Assembly (NCBI GenBank): GCA_947179155.2
Contig: OX359278.1
Span: forward strand, 19,941,244-20,005,243
Direction of reading: 5' to 3'
From: Hedera helix
Lineage: Eukaryota; Streptophyta; Magnoliopsida; Apiales; Araliaceae
DNA: 64,000 nt
Shown: piece by piece, positions 35,196 through 45,063 of the stretch
How the letters are laid out: every line of letters starts with the position of its first letter
Position numbering within the stretch: position 1 is the first letter of the stretch
Position numbers and translations under genes: made by a program
The notes under the pieces: model-generated
What the model saw: the letters and a program-made list of their open reading frames with translations, nothing else
What the model was told of the DNA's origin: nothing
The model's database searches: none

Positions 35196-36063
35196 GATAA
35201 GAGTTTGAACTACATTAAATAATTAATATAGGTTTTATGTGATTGAAATATTATCAAGTGATGATAATATTTCCTAAGAGTTTATATACCTTTAACTATA
35301 TGATTATGTGGTTAAGTGTTAGAGGTGCAAGAAGTATAGAGGTTATCATATGAATGTATATATGATACTAATTTAAAGATCAACATGATTAATTGTTAGG
35401 TCTATTCAAAGGAAATTAAATTGAATCGGTTAGCAGTAAACAACACACAAGGCAAGTTCTCTAACCCTACTCAATTATTATCATTGAACAAGTTTCTATA
35501 CTTGTAATTATTGTTAAAGCTTGAAGTGGTTTAATTATTTAAAATTATTCCACATCCATATTGTTTACACAATCGCACTTAGTGCATTTGAAGCTTGTTA
35601 GTTCTTGATTCATGAACTGTATTAAAAATGTCTGAAGCTAATAGTTCAGCTAGACATTGCGTTTCTAAATTCAATAACTTGAATACTTTTAAAAGCTTAT
35701 CCAAACCATTGTTGGGTGCGGATTTCTTATATTAAGTCTGAGAATTGAACAACCCTAAATTAGGGGATTTTGTGTCGGGAAACCGATTTTGGGCGCCAGT
35801 GACTAAATGTAATGCATATACAGCGGGTTGAATAGGCTGATCCCCTTGAAAACCAAACAACTCAAAGGGTCAGAGGAAACTCTATTATACCCTCGTTAGT
35901 TCAGGGTCCTTAGTGACCACTCAGCATTTTAAGATTCAAATATTTTGTTTATTAAAATTTGAATCCTGTTTCATTCACAATTGTTATATCTATTGTTGAA
36001 CCATTGATGACATTTCCCATTCATTCATGATATATTAAATCTCTATGATTGTTCTAAACTTGC

Positions 36064-36082
36064 TGAGCAAACTAGTTGCTCA
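36064..36082 (+). promoter_or_regulatory. Conserved LTR hairpin
   Basis: TGAGCAA-ACTAG-TTGCTCA, a perfect 7-bp stem with a 5-nt loop, 329 bp before the LTR end, followed by CTTGCTATATCATGA. The same stem-loop recurs in the other Gypsy families of this window. Confidence 0.7.
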
Positions 36083-36414
36083 TTCTTGCTATATCATGAA
36101 CTATTTTTCAGATAGACCTGATTGCTCAAAGAAGGATAAGGGAAAAGGAAAAGCCAGAGCTTAAGTTAGCTTATGCATGCTAATTAGATATTTAATATGT
36201 ATTTACTGTTGTTAAACCTTTTGTAATTCCTTATGATAGGAACTGTTTATATGTTAAGGTTGATAGACCCTGGTATTGTAACATTTTGAAGGGAACCAAT
36301 ATGTATTATTCCGCGATATTTAAATGCAGTGTATGTATTTAATTGTTAGTAATGTGTTGAATAGTGAGAACCAAACTCGAGGTTATGGAACTCGAATTTG
36401 GGGTCGTCACAGGT

Positions 36415-36426
36415 TGGTATCAGAGC
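36415..36426 (+). other. Gypsy primer binding site
   Basis: TGGTATCAGAGC, three bases after the LTR end; complementary to the initiator-Met tRNA 3' end. Confidence 0.95.
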
Positions 36427-36653
36427 TGTAGGTTAGAAACGTTAGGATTTGCGAAACCTAAGTTATAACCTTAGTATTAAACTCATGTCGAGTGCGTTAG
36501 GAGATGAATCGGGATGATTCATCATGTTGTGTATTTTTGGAGATGGATTGAGAAAATCCATCGAGCCGAAATGTACATGATAAAATATCATTTCATTTCA
36601 TCAATGAATATATTTTATTGCTGTACTAACGTGTGTCATTTTTATGATATAGG

Positions 36654-37511
36654 ATGGCAGAGATCGGACAGTCGAGTCGCACTGCTGAGGAGGACTATAT
36701 TGATATCCATATAGATACTGCACAGCCGCTGGTGGCTGCACCTGTAGAGGAGCCAGAGTCAGATCCTGAGGAGGGGGATCGCGTGGAGCCCGTCCGGGGC
36801 GGAGTCATGAGGCCTTATAGTGAGGATGAGGCAGAGTCGGAGGAGTCTGAGGAGGAGGAGTCAGCTGATGGCATGGTCACCACTGCCGCTGACATCATAG
36901 AGGGACTGACCGCTAGGAACGAGGGGCTGGAGGCAAGGGTCTAGCATCTAGAGGAGCAGAATCTGACCCACCAGCACATGGAGGATCAGTATAGGGATGC
37001 GGCTTACCAGTTCTCTGGCGAGAACACAGAGCTGAAGGAGAGGATCGTAGGATTGGAGGATCAGGTACAGGGATATGAGGATTCAGTGGAGCACTTTGCA
37101 GTGCTAACACATCAGCTGGTAGATCAGGACGTAGAGCTGCAGGCCTAATTGGCAGTGACTGAGACTAGGTTGGCCGAGGCTGAGCTGAAGGTTCAGCAAG
37201 TACATGCAGAGAAGGCCGCCATCCGTGCACACTGGCAGGAGGCGATAGAGGACCGTATGGAGATGGAGACGCAGCGGGATGCCGCTCATGGTCAGATGAT
37301 TGAGCTAGAGGAGGAGATCCGCGAGAAGTGGGTGAGGACGGATAGACTTAGCTACGTCTACCGATCTTCATATGGTAGACTTCAGAGCAGGGTGCACTAC
37401 TACCCAGCTGAGGAGGGCCAGTCTATGCACACCATTAGCAGGAATGTGGTAATGGCCATCGGGGATGAGGAGTATGACGACGCGATCCGTAGGGGGATGC
37501 GCATTCAGTAG
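36654..37511 (+). pseudogene. Extra ORF upstream of gag: acidic / coiled-coil protein
   Basis: One frame of 286 codons starts MAEIGQSSRTAEEDYIDIHI and ends DDAIRRGMRIQ-stop, broken only by TAG at 36942 and TAA at 37146. Each is one change from a Gln codon (CAG, CAA). Residues about 20-75 are strongly acidic (EEPESDPEEGD, EDEAESEESEEEES). Residues about 80-235 look like long coiled coil (LEARV, LEEQN, ELKERIVGLEDQVQGYED, AEAELKVQQVHAEKA, MIELEEEIREK). The local base composition is GC-richer than the LTRs, as in a protein gene. It lies between PBS and gag and is not gag, whose own start is at 37861. The C-terminus is conserved in a second element (24099-24149). Function unknown; it may be a structural or packaging accessory, or a captured host gene. 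No transmembrane segment or zinc knuckle seen. Confidence 0.8.
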
Positions 37512-37860
37512 TGGTAGTTGTTTTCTAATTTCGTATGTAAATAGATGCAGTAGAACCCAACTTTTGTTTTATTAGAGGATTAATATGTCACTAAATCCCA
37601 ACTCTAGGAAGTTGTAGGATATGTAAGATCCCATCTTTTGTAGCTTCTCAGGGATAGAAGCATTTATAGCAGTATACTTTTGATGTAAAGTGCTATGCAC
37701 TACTGTTTTAGCATATGAATATAAATGCAGTCAAATTTATGTTTATATGTGTGTTGAAATAATTATTTGTATTTTAGCTAAATATTGCCTAAGATACAAA
37801 ATAATGAAATGAAAAAGATGAAACCAGTATAATAATGTAAATTTTTGTTTATAACAGAAA
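37512..37860 (+). mobile_element. Spacer before gag
   Basis: AT-rich, no ORF. It may hold signals for gag translation, since gag is the second ORF of the transcript, but none is recognisable. Confidence 0.6.
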
Positions 37861-39513
37861 ATGCCGCCACGTAGACAACCACCAAGGAACCAGGGGGTAG
37901 AAGAGTCAGTTAACAACGACGAGGGGGGACACAATGTAGACCCAATGCAAAACTTCGTCGACATGCTAGCTGAAGCAATGCAAAACCGCCACCCAGTAGT
38001 AGCAAATCCGCCACCACCACCAAATCAGTTGGCAAATTTCAAAGACTTTAAAGCGGTAGGACCGCCAGAGTTTAGGGGAACGTCGGACCCGATAGAAGCC
38101 CAATCATGGGTAAAGGAAATAGAGAAAGCATTTGTTATCTCTAGAGTGGCTGAGGAGAAAAAGACGATCTTTGCTACCTACATGATGAAGGGAGAAGCCA
38201 ATTTCTGGTGGGAAGCCAATCAGAATAGGGCTGGTGATGGTGTGGTGCCATGGACAAGATTCAAGGAAGTATTCGATGAGAATTATTTCCCGAAGAGTAT
38301 GAAAAGTAGGATGGAGGTAAAGTTTCTAGAACTAAAGCAGGAGAACATGTCGGTACCGGAGTACGCGGCAAAATTTAATGAGCTGGCCAGGTTTGCTCCA
38401 CATCAAGTGGACACGGAGGAACGCAAGGCCAGAAGATTCGAGAATGGATTGAGACCTTGGATATTCAACAAGGTAACAGTACTGCAGATTGACTCGTTCT
38501 CAACTCTGCTAGAGAAGTCAATCATTGCTGAGGGAGGAAGCGACGCGTTAACCAAATACAACCAAGAGAGAAATAAGAAGAAAAATGAAGGGGGAAGCAA
38601 GAACAGCAACAGTGGAGGCAATAATAATAGCAACAAGCGTAAATGGGACAACAACAATGATAAGAGCTCAGGGAATCAGCAAGGAAATGCCCAGAAGAAG
38701 ACGGCGTGTAATATTTGTGGGAAGAACCATTTTGGGGAGTGCAGGAAAGGGAAGAATACATGCTATAACTGCGGTCAGGTGAGACATATTTCTCCAAATT
38801 GTCCCCTCCCAAAGAAAGCGAGATGCTTTTCTTGCGGAGCATTTGACCACATGATAAAGGATTGCCCTAAGAAGAAGAATGACGGGGGTAGCGGCTACAA
38901 GGGCAATAACAGCAAATTGGCTATCGGGGGACCGGTACCACAGAACAAGCCGACAGCCCGGACATTCAATATGACGGTGCAAGATGTCGTGGGGTCAAAA
39001 GACGTGGTGTCATGTATTATTCCGATCAATAATATAAATGCATATGTATTGTTTGATTCGGGTGCTACCTGTTCATTTGCGTCTGATGATTTCGCTAGAC
39101 GGTTAGAATTGCCTAGAGACAAACTAGAAAACTCAATGAACATAGAAGTTGCTAATAAAGAAGTAATTCCGGTAGAGTACATATATAGAAATTGTTGTGC
39201 TGAAATCAGGGGTCAGAAGTTGAATGTAAATCTAATTCCGATACGTCTGAGAGAATTTGATGTAATACTTGGGATGGATTGGTTGTTTAACCACGGGGCG
39301 ATAATTGATTGTCAAAAGAAGTGCATACACCTTAAGACACCAAACAAGTCTAAGGTCATATTTTATGGCAGTAAGTCGTCAAGACAGTCTCCTTGCCTGA
39401 CGATGATGCAAGCCAAGAAATTATTAAAGAAAGGTTGTGTAGGGTATTTGGCTCATGTGATTGATACACAAGTGGTGAGTCCCGAGATGGAGCAAATACC
39501 AGTAGTTAGGTAA
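37861..39513 (+). CDS. Gypsy gag-protease
   Basis: A 550-residue open frame from MPPRRQPPRNQGV. Residues about 60-220 are the retrotransposon gag (capsid) domain, with FKDFKAVGPPEFRGTSDP, EANFWWEAN, VKFLELKQENMSV and YAAKFNELARFAP. A basic Asn/Lys-rich linker follows. Three zinc knuckles span residues about 283-335: an atypical CNICGKNHFGEC, then canonical CYNCGQVRHISPNC and CFSCGAFDHMIKDC (CX2CX4HX4C). The aspartic protease has its DSG motif at residue 399 (VLFDSGATCSF) and FDVILGMDWL further on. The frame ends at TAG 39511-39513 exactly where pol continues in the same frame (VVR-stop-FMDVFPD), so this stop is most simply a G-to-T nonsense change in a Glu codon rather than a natural gag end. 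Confidence 0.9.
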   Translation: MPPRRQPPRNQGVEESVNNDEGGHNVDPMQNFVDMLAEAMQNRHPVVANPPPPPNQLANFKDFKAVGPPEFRGTSDPIEAQSWVKEIEKAFVISRVAEEKKTIFATYMMKGEANFWWEANQNRAGDGVVPWTRFKEVFDENYFPKSMKSRMEVKFLELKQENMSVPEYAAKFNELARFAPHQVDTEERKARRFENGLRPWIFNKVTVLQIDSFSTLLEKSIIAEGGSDALTKYNQERNKKKNEGGSKNSNSGGNNNSNKRKWDNNNDKSSGNQQGNAQKKTACNICGKNHFGECRKGKNTCYNCGQVRHISPNCPLPKKARCFSCGAFDHMIKDCPKKKNDGGSGYKGNNSKLAIGGPVPQNKPTARTFNMTVQDVVGSKDVVSCIIPINNINAYVLFDSGATCSFASDDFARRLELPRDKLENSMNIEVANKEVIPVEYIYRNCCAEIRGQKLNVNLIPIRLREFDVILGMDWLFNHGAIIDCQKKCIHLKTPNKSKVIFYGSKSSRQSPCLTMMQAKKLLKKGCVGYLAHVIDTQVVSPEMEQIPVVR

Positions 39514-39516
39514 TTC

Positions 39517-41010
39517 ATGGATGTTTTTCCAGATGTACTGCCAGGCTTACCGCCGGACAGGGAGATAGAATTTGTGATTGACTTAGTACCGGGGACAACA
39601 CCAATATCGAAAGCACCATATAGGATGGCTACGGTAGAAATGAAGGAATTGATGGTGCAATTGCAGGAGTTGTTGGATAATAAGTACATTCAACCAAGTG
39701 TTTCTCCATGGGGGGCACCTGTGTTGTTTGTAAAGAAGAAGGATGGATCGATGAGACTGTGTATGGATTATAGGGAGCTGAATAAAGTAACAATTAAGAA
39801 CAAGTACCCGTTGCCACGAATTGACGATCTTTTCGATCAATTGAAAGGGGCGAAGTACTTTTCAAAGATTGACTTGAGGACTGGTTATCATCAGTTGAAA
39901 GTCAGGAAGGAGGATGTACCCAAGACGACATTCAGAACTCGATATGGGCATTATGAGTTTCTGGTGATGTCGTTTGGACTAACGAATGCGCCAGCCGCAT
40001 TTATGGACATGATGAACAGAATATTCAAGCAATACTTGGATAAATTTGTTGTTGTGTTCATTGATGATATTTTGGTGTATTCCAAAACGGAAGAGGAGCA
40101 TGCTGAACACCTAAGATTAGTGTTGGAGATTTTACGGAAGGAGCAGTTGTACGCTAAGTTTTCGAAGTGTGAATTCTGGTTGGAGAGAGTTCAATTTTTA
40201 GGTCATGTTATTGACAAAGAAGGAGTTTCAGTTGATCCAGCGAAGGTTGAATCGGTGATGAATTGGGAACAACCAAGGACGCCGACAGAAGTAAGAAGTT
40301 TCTTAGGGTTAACGGGTTACTATCAGAGATTCATTCAAGACTTTTCAAAGCTAGCAACACCGTTGACCAACTTAACGAGGAAGACAGTAAAATATGTATG
40401 GACAGAGAAGTGTGAGAAAAGTTTTCAGGAGTTAAAGAAAAGACTTAGTGAATCACCGGTATTGGCCTTACTAAACGATACGGGAGGTTTTACGGTCTAC
40501 AGTGATGCATCGCACAAGGGACTTGGCTGTGTGCTTATGCAAAACGACAAAGTTGTTGCGTATGCGTCCAGACAATTAAAAGATTATGAGAAGGGATACC
40601 CTACCCACGACTTGGAGTTGGCAGCGGTAGTGTTTGCCCTTAAAATTTGGAGGCATTATTTGTATGGAGAGAAATGTGAGATATTCACAGACCATAAGAG
40701 TCTAAAGTATATCTTCACACAGAAGGAGTTGAATATGAGGCAACAGAGATGGTTGGAATTGATCAAAGATTATGATTGTGAAATTCTATATCATCCCGGC
40801 AAGGCCAACGTAGTAGTGGATGCTCTGAGTAGAAAGAGTAGGGAGAAATTGTTCATATTGACAGATCAAGAACAATTGGTTCAAGAGATGGCTCGAATGG
40901 AGTTGGAGGTGAGAAATCCAAATGAGTCAATAGAAGTAGAGGCGAGTCCAACCTTGTTAGATAGGGTGAAAGAGGCTCAAGATAAAGATGAAGAATGTGA
41001 CAGAATCTGA
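39517..41010 (+). CDS. Gypsy reverse transcriptase-RNase H
   Basis: The 497-codon frame is continuous with gag apart from the TAG at 39511. RT: RELNKVTIKNKYPLPRIDDL, KIDLRTGYHQLKV, and the catalytic FIDD (residues 181-184) intact. The connection has FLGLTGYYQRFI. RNase H: VYSDASHKGLGCVLMQ, TDHKSLKYIFTQKELNMRQ, HPGKANVVVDALSRK, with acidic residues present. The frame ends at TGA 41008-41010, in a linker that reads through in relatives, so this is a nonsense change. RT copies the RNA; RNase H removes the template. This part looks biochemically sound but is cut off from gag and integrase by stops. Confidence 0.92.
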   Translation: MDVFPDVLPGLPPDREIEFVIDLVPGTTPISKAPYRMATVEMKELMVQLQELLDNKYIQPSVSPWGAPVLFVKKKDGSMRLCMDYRELNKVTIKNKYPLPRIDDLFDQLKGAKYFSKIDLRTGYHQLKVRKEDVPKTTFRTRYGHYEFLVMSFGLTNAPAAFMDMMNRIFKQYLDKFVVVFIDDILVYSKTEEEHAEHLRLVLEILRKEQLYAKFSKCEFWLERVQFLGHVIDKEGVSVDPAKVESVMNWEQPRTPTEVRSFLGLTGYYQRFIQDFSKLATPLTNLTRKTVKYVWTEKCEKSFQELKKRLSESPVLALLNDTGGFTVYSDASHKGLGCVLMQNDKVVAYASRQLKDYEKGYPTHDLELAAVVFALKIWRHYLYGEKCEIFTDHKSLKYIFTQKELNMRQQRWLELIKDYDCEILYHPGKANVVVDALSRKSREKLFILTDQEQLVQEMARMELEVRNPNESIEVEASPTLLDRVKEAQDKDEECDRI

Positions 41011-42380
41011 AAGAGGATGACCGATGGAGAAGAGGTCAAGTTTAAAATTGATAGCATGGGATTGCTGAGATTTGAAAATCGTGTTTGGGTGCCGCTAGTG
41101 CCTGAACTACGAGAAGAGATTTTTCAAGAGGCCCACAGTATGAGATACTCGATACATCCGGGGAGTACGAAGATGTATCAAGATCTACGTCAGCATTTTT
41201 GGTGCCGAATTTAAAAAGGGAGGTTGCAGAATGTGTCAGCCGATGCCTAACTTGTCAAAGGGTAAAGGCCAAACATCAGAGACCAAGTGGATTGTTACAG
41301 CCGTTAGAAATTCCTGAGTGGAAATGGGAGCATATCACAATGTATTTTGTGGTAGGACTTCCAGCAACACAGAGGGGATATGATGCAATTTGGGTGATTG
41401 TGGATCGACTAACAAAGTCAGCGCACTTTTTGCCGATCAAGATTAGGTTCAGTTTGGATCAGTTGGCCAAATTATACATCAAGGAGATAGTTTCAAGATA
41501 TGGGGTGCCGGTATCGATTGTGTCAGACAGAGATCCGCGCTTCACGTCAAAATTTTGGAGAAGTCTTCAGGAGAGATTGGGGACACAGTTGAGAATGAGT
41601 ACAGCGTATCATCCGCAGACCGATGGGCAAAGTGAGAGAACAATTCAGACATGGGAAGATATGCTCAGGGCCTGCGTGGTGGATTTCAAGGGCAGTTGGG
41701 AAAACCATCTACCACTAGTTGAGTTTGCATACAACAACAGTTATCATGCGAGCATAGGCATGCCGCCTTACGAAGCCTTATATGGCAGAAAATGTAGAAC
41801 ACCGCTATGTTGGGATGAGGTAGGAGAACGTCGACTGTTGGGGCCGGAATTGGTTCAACAGACGGTAGAAATTATCAAGGTAATAAGAGCTCGGCTAGTA
41901 GCAGCTCAAGACCGTCAAAAGAAATACGCCGATTTACATCGACAGAAGCGAGACTTCGAAGTGGGGAGTTTTGTATTCATGAAGGTATCTCCCTGGAAAG
42001 GGAAGATCAGATTTGGAAAGAAGGGGAAACTGAGTCCAAGGTTCATAGGACCGTTCGAGATATTAAAGAGAGTGGGTGAAGTGGCGTACGAGGTAGCTTT
42101 ACCTCCTGAACTGGAGCATATTCACAATGTGTTTCACGTGTCAGTGTTGCGACCATACAAACCAGACTACACGCATGTCATATCCTATGAGCCAATACAA
42201 GTTGAGAAAGACTTATCGTATGAGGAAATTCCTGTCCAGATACTAGATAGGAAAGAGCAGAAACTACTGAATAAGGTTATAAATTCTGTCAAAATCCTTT
42301 GGAGGAACCACAACGCTGAGGAAGCTACGTGGGAACTTGAAGAAAAGATGAGGGCTAATTATCCGAATCCTTTTGAGTAG
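41011..42380 (+). pseudogene. Gypsy integrase plus chromodomain
   Basis: The frame continues after the TGA, then shifts near 41203, where one G of the TGGTGG coding for WW is missing; from there it is open to TAG at 42378. The zinc-binding region has C.TCQRVK. Of the DDE triad, the second Asp (VSDRDPRFTS) and Glu (SERTIQT) are present, but the first Asp in the usual MDF motif is Tyr (MYFVVGLP; TAT at 41343-41345), which should abolish integration. The C-terminal domain has VSPWKGKIRFGKKGKLSPRF and FHVSVLRPYKPDY. The chromodomain follows (YEEIPVQILDRKEQKL, VKILWRNH, EEATWELEEKM). Chromodomains of this type are thought to steer integration to heterochromatin. Confidence 0.88.
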
Positions 42381-42412
42381 TTAAATTATAATTCCGGGGA
42401 CGGAATTCTTAT

Positions 42413-42425
42413 AAGGGAGGGAGAA
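42413..42425 (+). other. Polypurine tract
   Basis: AAGGGAGGGAGAA abutting the 3' LTR; primes plus-strand synthesis. Confidence 0.9.
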
Positions 42426-42881
42426 TGTAATGACCACGAATTTCATTAGACATTGTAATTATAATTAATATATAATTAGCAATGAATTTAAACTTTTTGT
42501 ACTAATGAATTGTGCATTATATAATTAAATAGATATACTTGTGTATGTGTATATTTACTTAAAGCAATGAAGCAAGAGAGTATAATTAACTAAAGCAAAT
42601 CTAATTGGATTATATTTTAAATCCAAATGAGTTGTTAAACTAGGTCAAATGTATTAACCTAGTAGCCCATGTAATTAATTTAATTACTAGCCCATGAAAT
42701 TAATTTAACAAGCCCAATGCTTATTTTAATTAAAGGTAGCATAGTTATTTAAATGCTAATCCAATGTGTTATATAAATTGAGCCCAAACAATTTAATTGA
42801 ATGAGCCCAATAGAATTTATTTCCAAGTCCAATGTGGAGTCCAAATGAGGTCAAAACTTTGGTCAATATAGATATATATAA

Positions 42882-42882
<1 letters not shown>

Positions 42883-42939
<57 letters not shown>
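42883..42939. repeat. (AT)n microsatellite
   Basis: AT run absent from the matching place of the 5' LTR (about 33140-33170), so changed after insertion. Confidence 0.95.
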
Positions 42940-42942
<3 letters not shown>

Positions 42943-44146
42943 TGTATATATGTATATTTTAGCATTAAAATTAAATCAAAATTGGGGGATTTAAACCCCA
43001 TTTTGCTGAGATTTTTGAGGGACCCACTTGGATTGCTTGATTTGCTAGATTGCTTCTCTTTTACACTAGATCAAAGTTGGCCAATAACTCTAGTCAATCA
43101 ACTAGTCAATCACCATGTCAATCCATCATATAGTAAGCTTGATTAGCCTTTAATTTGACCAACATAGATGAATTAGGGAGTTAATGGTGTGTTAGTAGAG
43201 TGCTATAAAAGAAGCACTCCACACTTGTTCTATGTTGGCTAATTCATTGCTAGAGATTTCCTAGAGAAAAATAGAGAGCATTTGAGAGAAAACACCTAAG
43301 TGTTGAGAGAAAGAGCTAGAGCTTGAGCTTGGTGGATGTCCAATAACCTCATCTCATACTTTGGTAGGAGGAGAAGGAGAGCACACAAAACATTAAGGTT
43401 TAAAAGTTCTCCAATCCTTTCTTATTTCATTTTTATAGCTTATACGCATTTTAATCGGTTAAAATCTATTTTTAACCGATCAAAACTCATTTTTGATGGT
43501 CTAGATGTATTGAACTATGTAATATATGTATATTCATAGCTCTATGTGTTTATAACATGATTTGGTAAGTGAAAAATGCATAGAAGTTGTAGAAATGTTC
43601 ATAACATCTTTTTACCGGTATATGTCGTGTTTAACGTTGTATTTTGAAATGTACAAATCGGAAATTTGATTTTTATGGCTAGAAAGTTAGATCTATGAGT
43701 TTTAAAGAAAAACCCTTTTCGAACCTTTCAAAAATATTGAATAACAAAGAAGTTATAGCTTTTACCGCAAAAGATGTCGTTTTTAAACCCTAGGTGGTTC
43801 GATCCGTAATTTTCGTGTAAAACGTTTTCAAAAATGTGATTGAACCATAAAATATTGTAAAATAAGAAGTTAGAAAGACAACAACACTTAGTTGATGTCA
43901 TTTGGATGTGTAGAGTTTATTTATTTCAAGTTTGAACCAATAAAATCAAGGATTTGTGAAGTTAGTTTTTCACTTTGTCATTGTAAGCAGTTTTTAGTCC
44001 AGTTTTGTTTGGAATTTGGATTTGTAATCTAAAGAGAAATTGTAGATCATGAAATTATAATGAATTTAGACTCAAAAATCACCTCAAAATATTTCCTTAT
44101 AAAAAGTTATGGCAGTTTTTCGAAAGGAGGTCTAGACAACCAAAGT

Positions 44147-44227
44147 GAGCGCCGCCGGCGCTCGGACATTGTGTTTTGAGTGCTGGCAGCTCTCAAATAA
44201 CCCTATGACAAGCGCTGCCAGCGCTGA
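44147..44227 (+). repeat. GC-rich palindrome island in 3' LTR
   Basis: AGCGCCGCCGGCGCT (44148-44162) and AGCGCTGCCAGCGCT (44211-44225): two words of the same design, six-base arms around GCC. GTGCTGGCAGCTC lies between them. Confidence 0.85.
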
Positions 44228-44607
44228 TACAAATTTAAAAAGTCCAAATTTTGATATTTTAAAGTTTTATCAAGTTGGAACTCCGGTTTAACTTGACGGT
44301 TAATGAAAAGTCTAAACAAAACACTGTTAGGGACTTAAAACCTAAGATAAACTTGTAAAATGAAAGTGTTTGAATATTAAATCAATATATATATATAAAT
44401 TCTATCAGTGACTAATTGGTAGTTAAATGTATAAAATAAATACAAAAGTTAAAAACTATTAAAAAGTTAACTATTGGTATGGTTTGAAGATTGTTAAAAT
44501 ATTGTTAAAGAATTTAATAGGTAAGTAACTAAGATGTTATGAAATGTGTAATAACATTGGTTTATGATGAAAATGTTATTAAATAATTAATGACATTCGT
44601 AAGTGAT

Positions 44608-45063
44608 TAAAATATTAAATGGACAATAATACTAATAAGTGATTAAAATATTATTAAATGGTTAATAATATTAATAAATGATTAAAATATTATTAAATAG
44701 TTAATAGTATTAATAAATGATTAAAATATTATTAAATGGTTAATAATATTAATAAGTGATTAAAATATTATTAAATGGTTAATAATATTAATAAGTGATT
44801 AAAATATTATTAAATGGTTAATAATATTAATAAATAATTACAATATTATTATATAATTAATAATATTAATAAGATATTAAAATATTATTAAATGATTAAT
44901 AATATTGGATAATTAATAAAATATCATTAAATAGTTAATAATATTAGATATTGAATAAAATATTATTAAATGAATAATAATATTAAAAGATGAATAAAAT
45001 ATTATTAAATGAATAATAATATTACAAGACTAATAAAATATTATTAAATTGTTAATAATATTA
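44608..45063 (+). repeat. Tandem array of AT palindromes in 3' LTR
   Basis: Counterpart of 34816-35195, with a slightly different number of units. Confidence 0.9.

Larger units (their letters stand above)
32716..36411 (+). mobile_element. 5' LTR
   Basis: TGTAATGACC...GTCGTCACA. Contains the TATA box (33418), a GC-rich palindrome island (34361-34433), an array of AT palindromes (34816-35195), a TGATC box (35831-35845) and the conserved hairpin (36064-36082). Confidence 0.95.

Noticed and set aside
36415..36426. tRNA gene at TGGTATCAGAGC sites
   Set aside because: Only the 12-bp PBS is present with no cloverleaf around it; it is complementary to a tRNA end.
37861..42380. Integrated pararetrovirus (caulimovirus-type) because of gag-protease-RT-RNase H order
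   Set aside because: LTRs, PPT, TSD, integrase and chromodomain are present and no movement protein is seen; it is a Ty3/Gypsy element.
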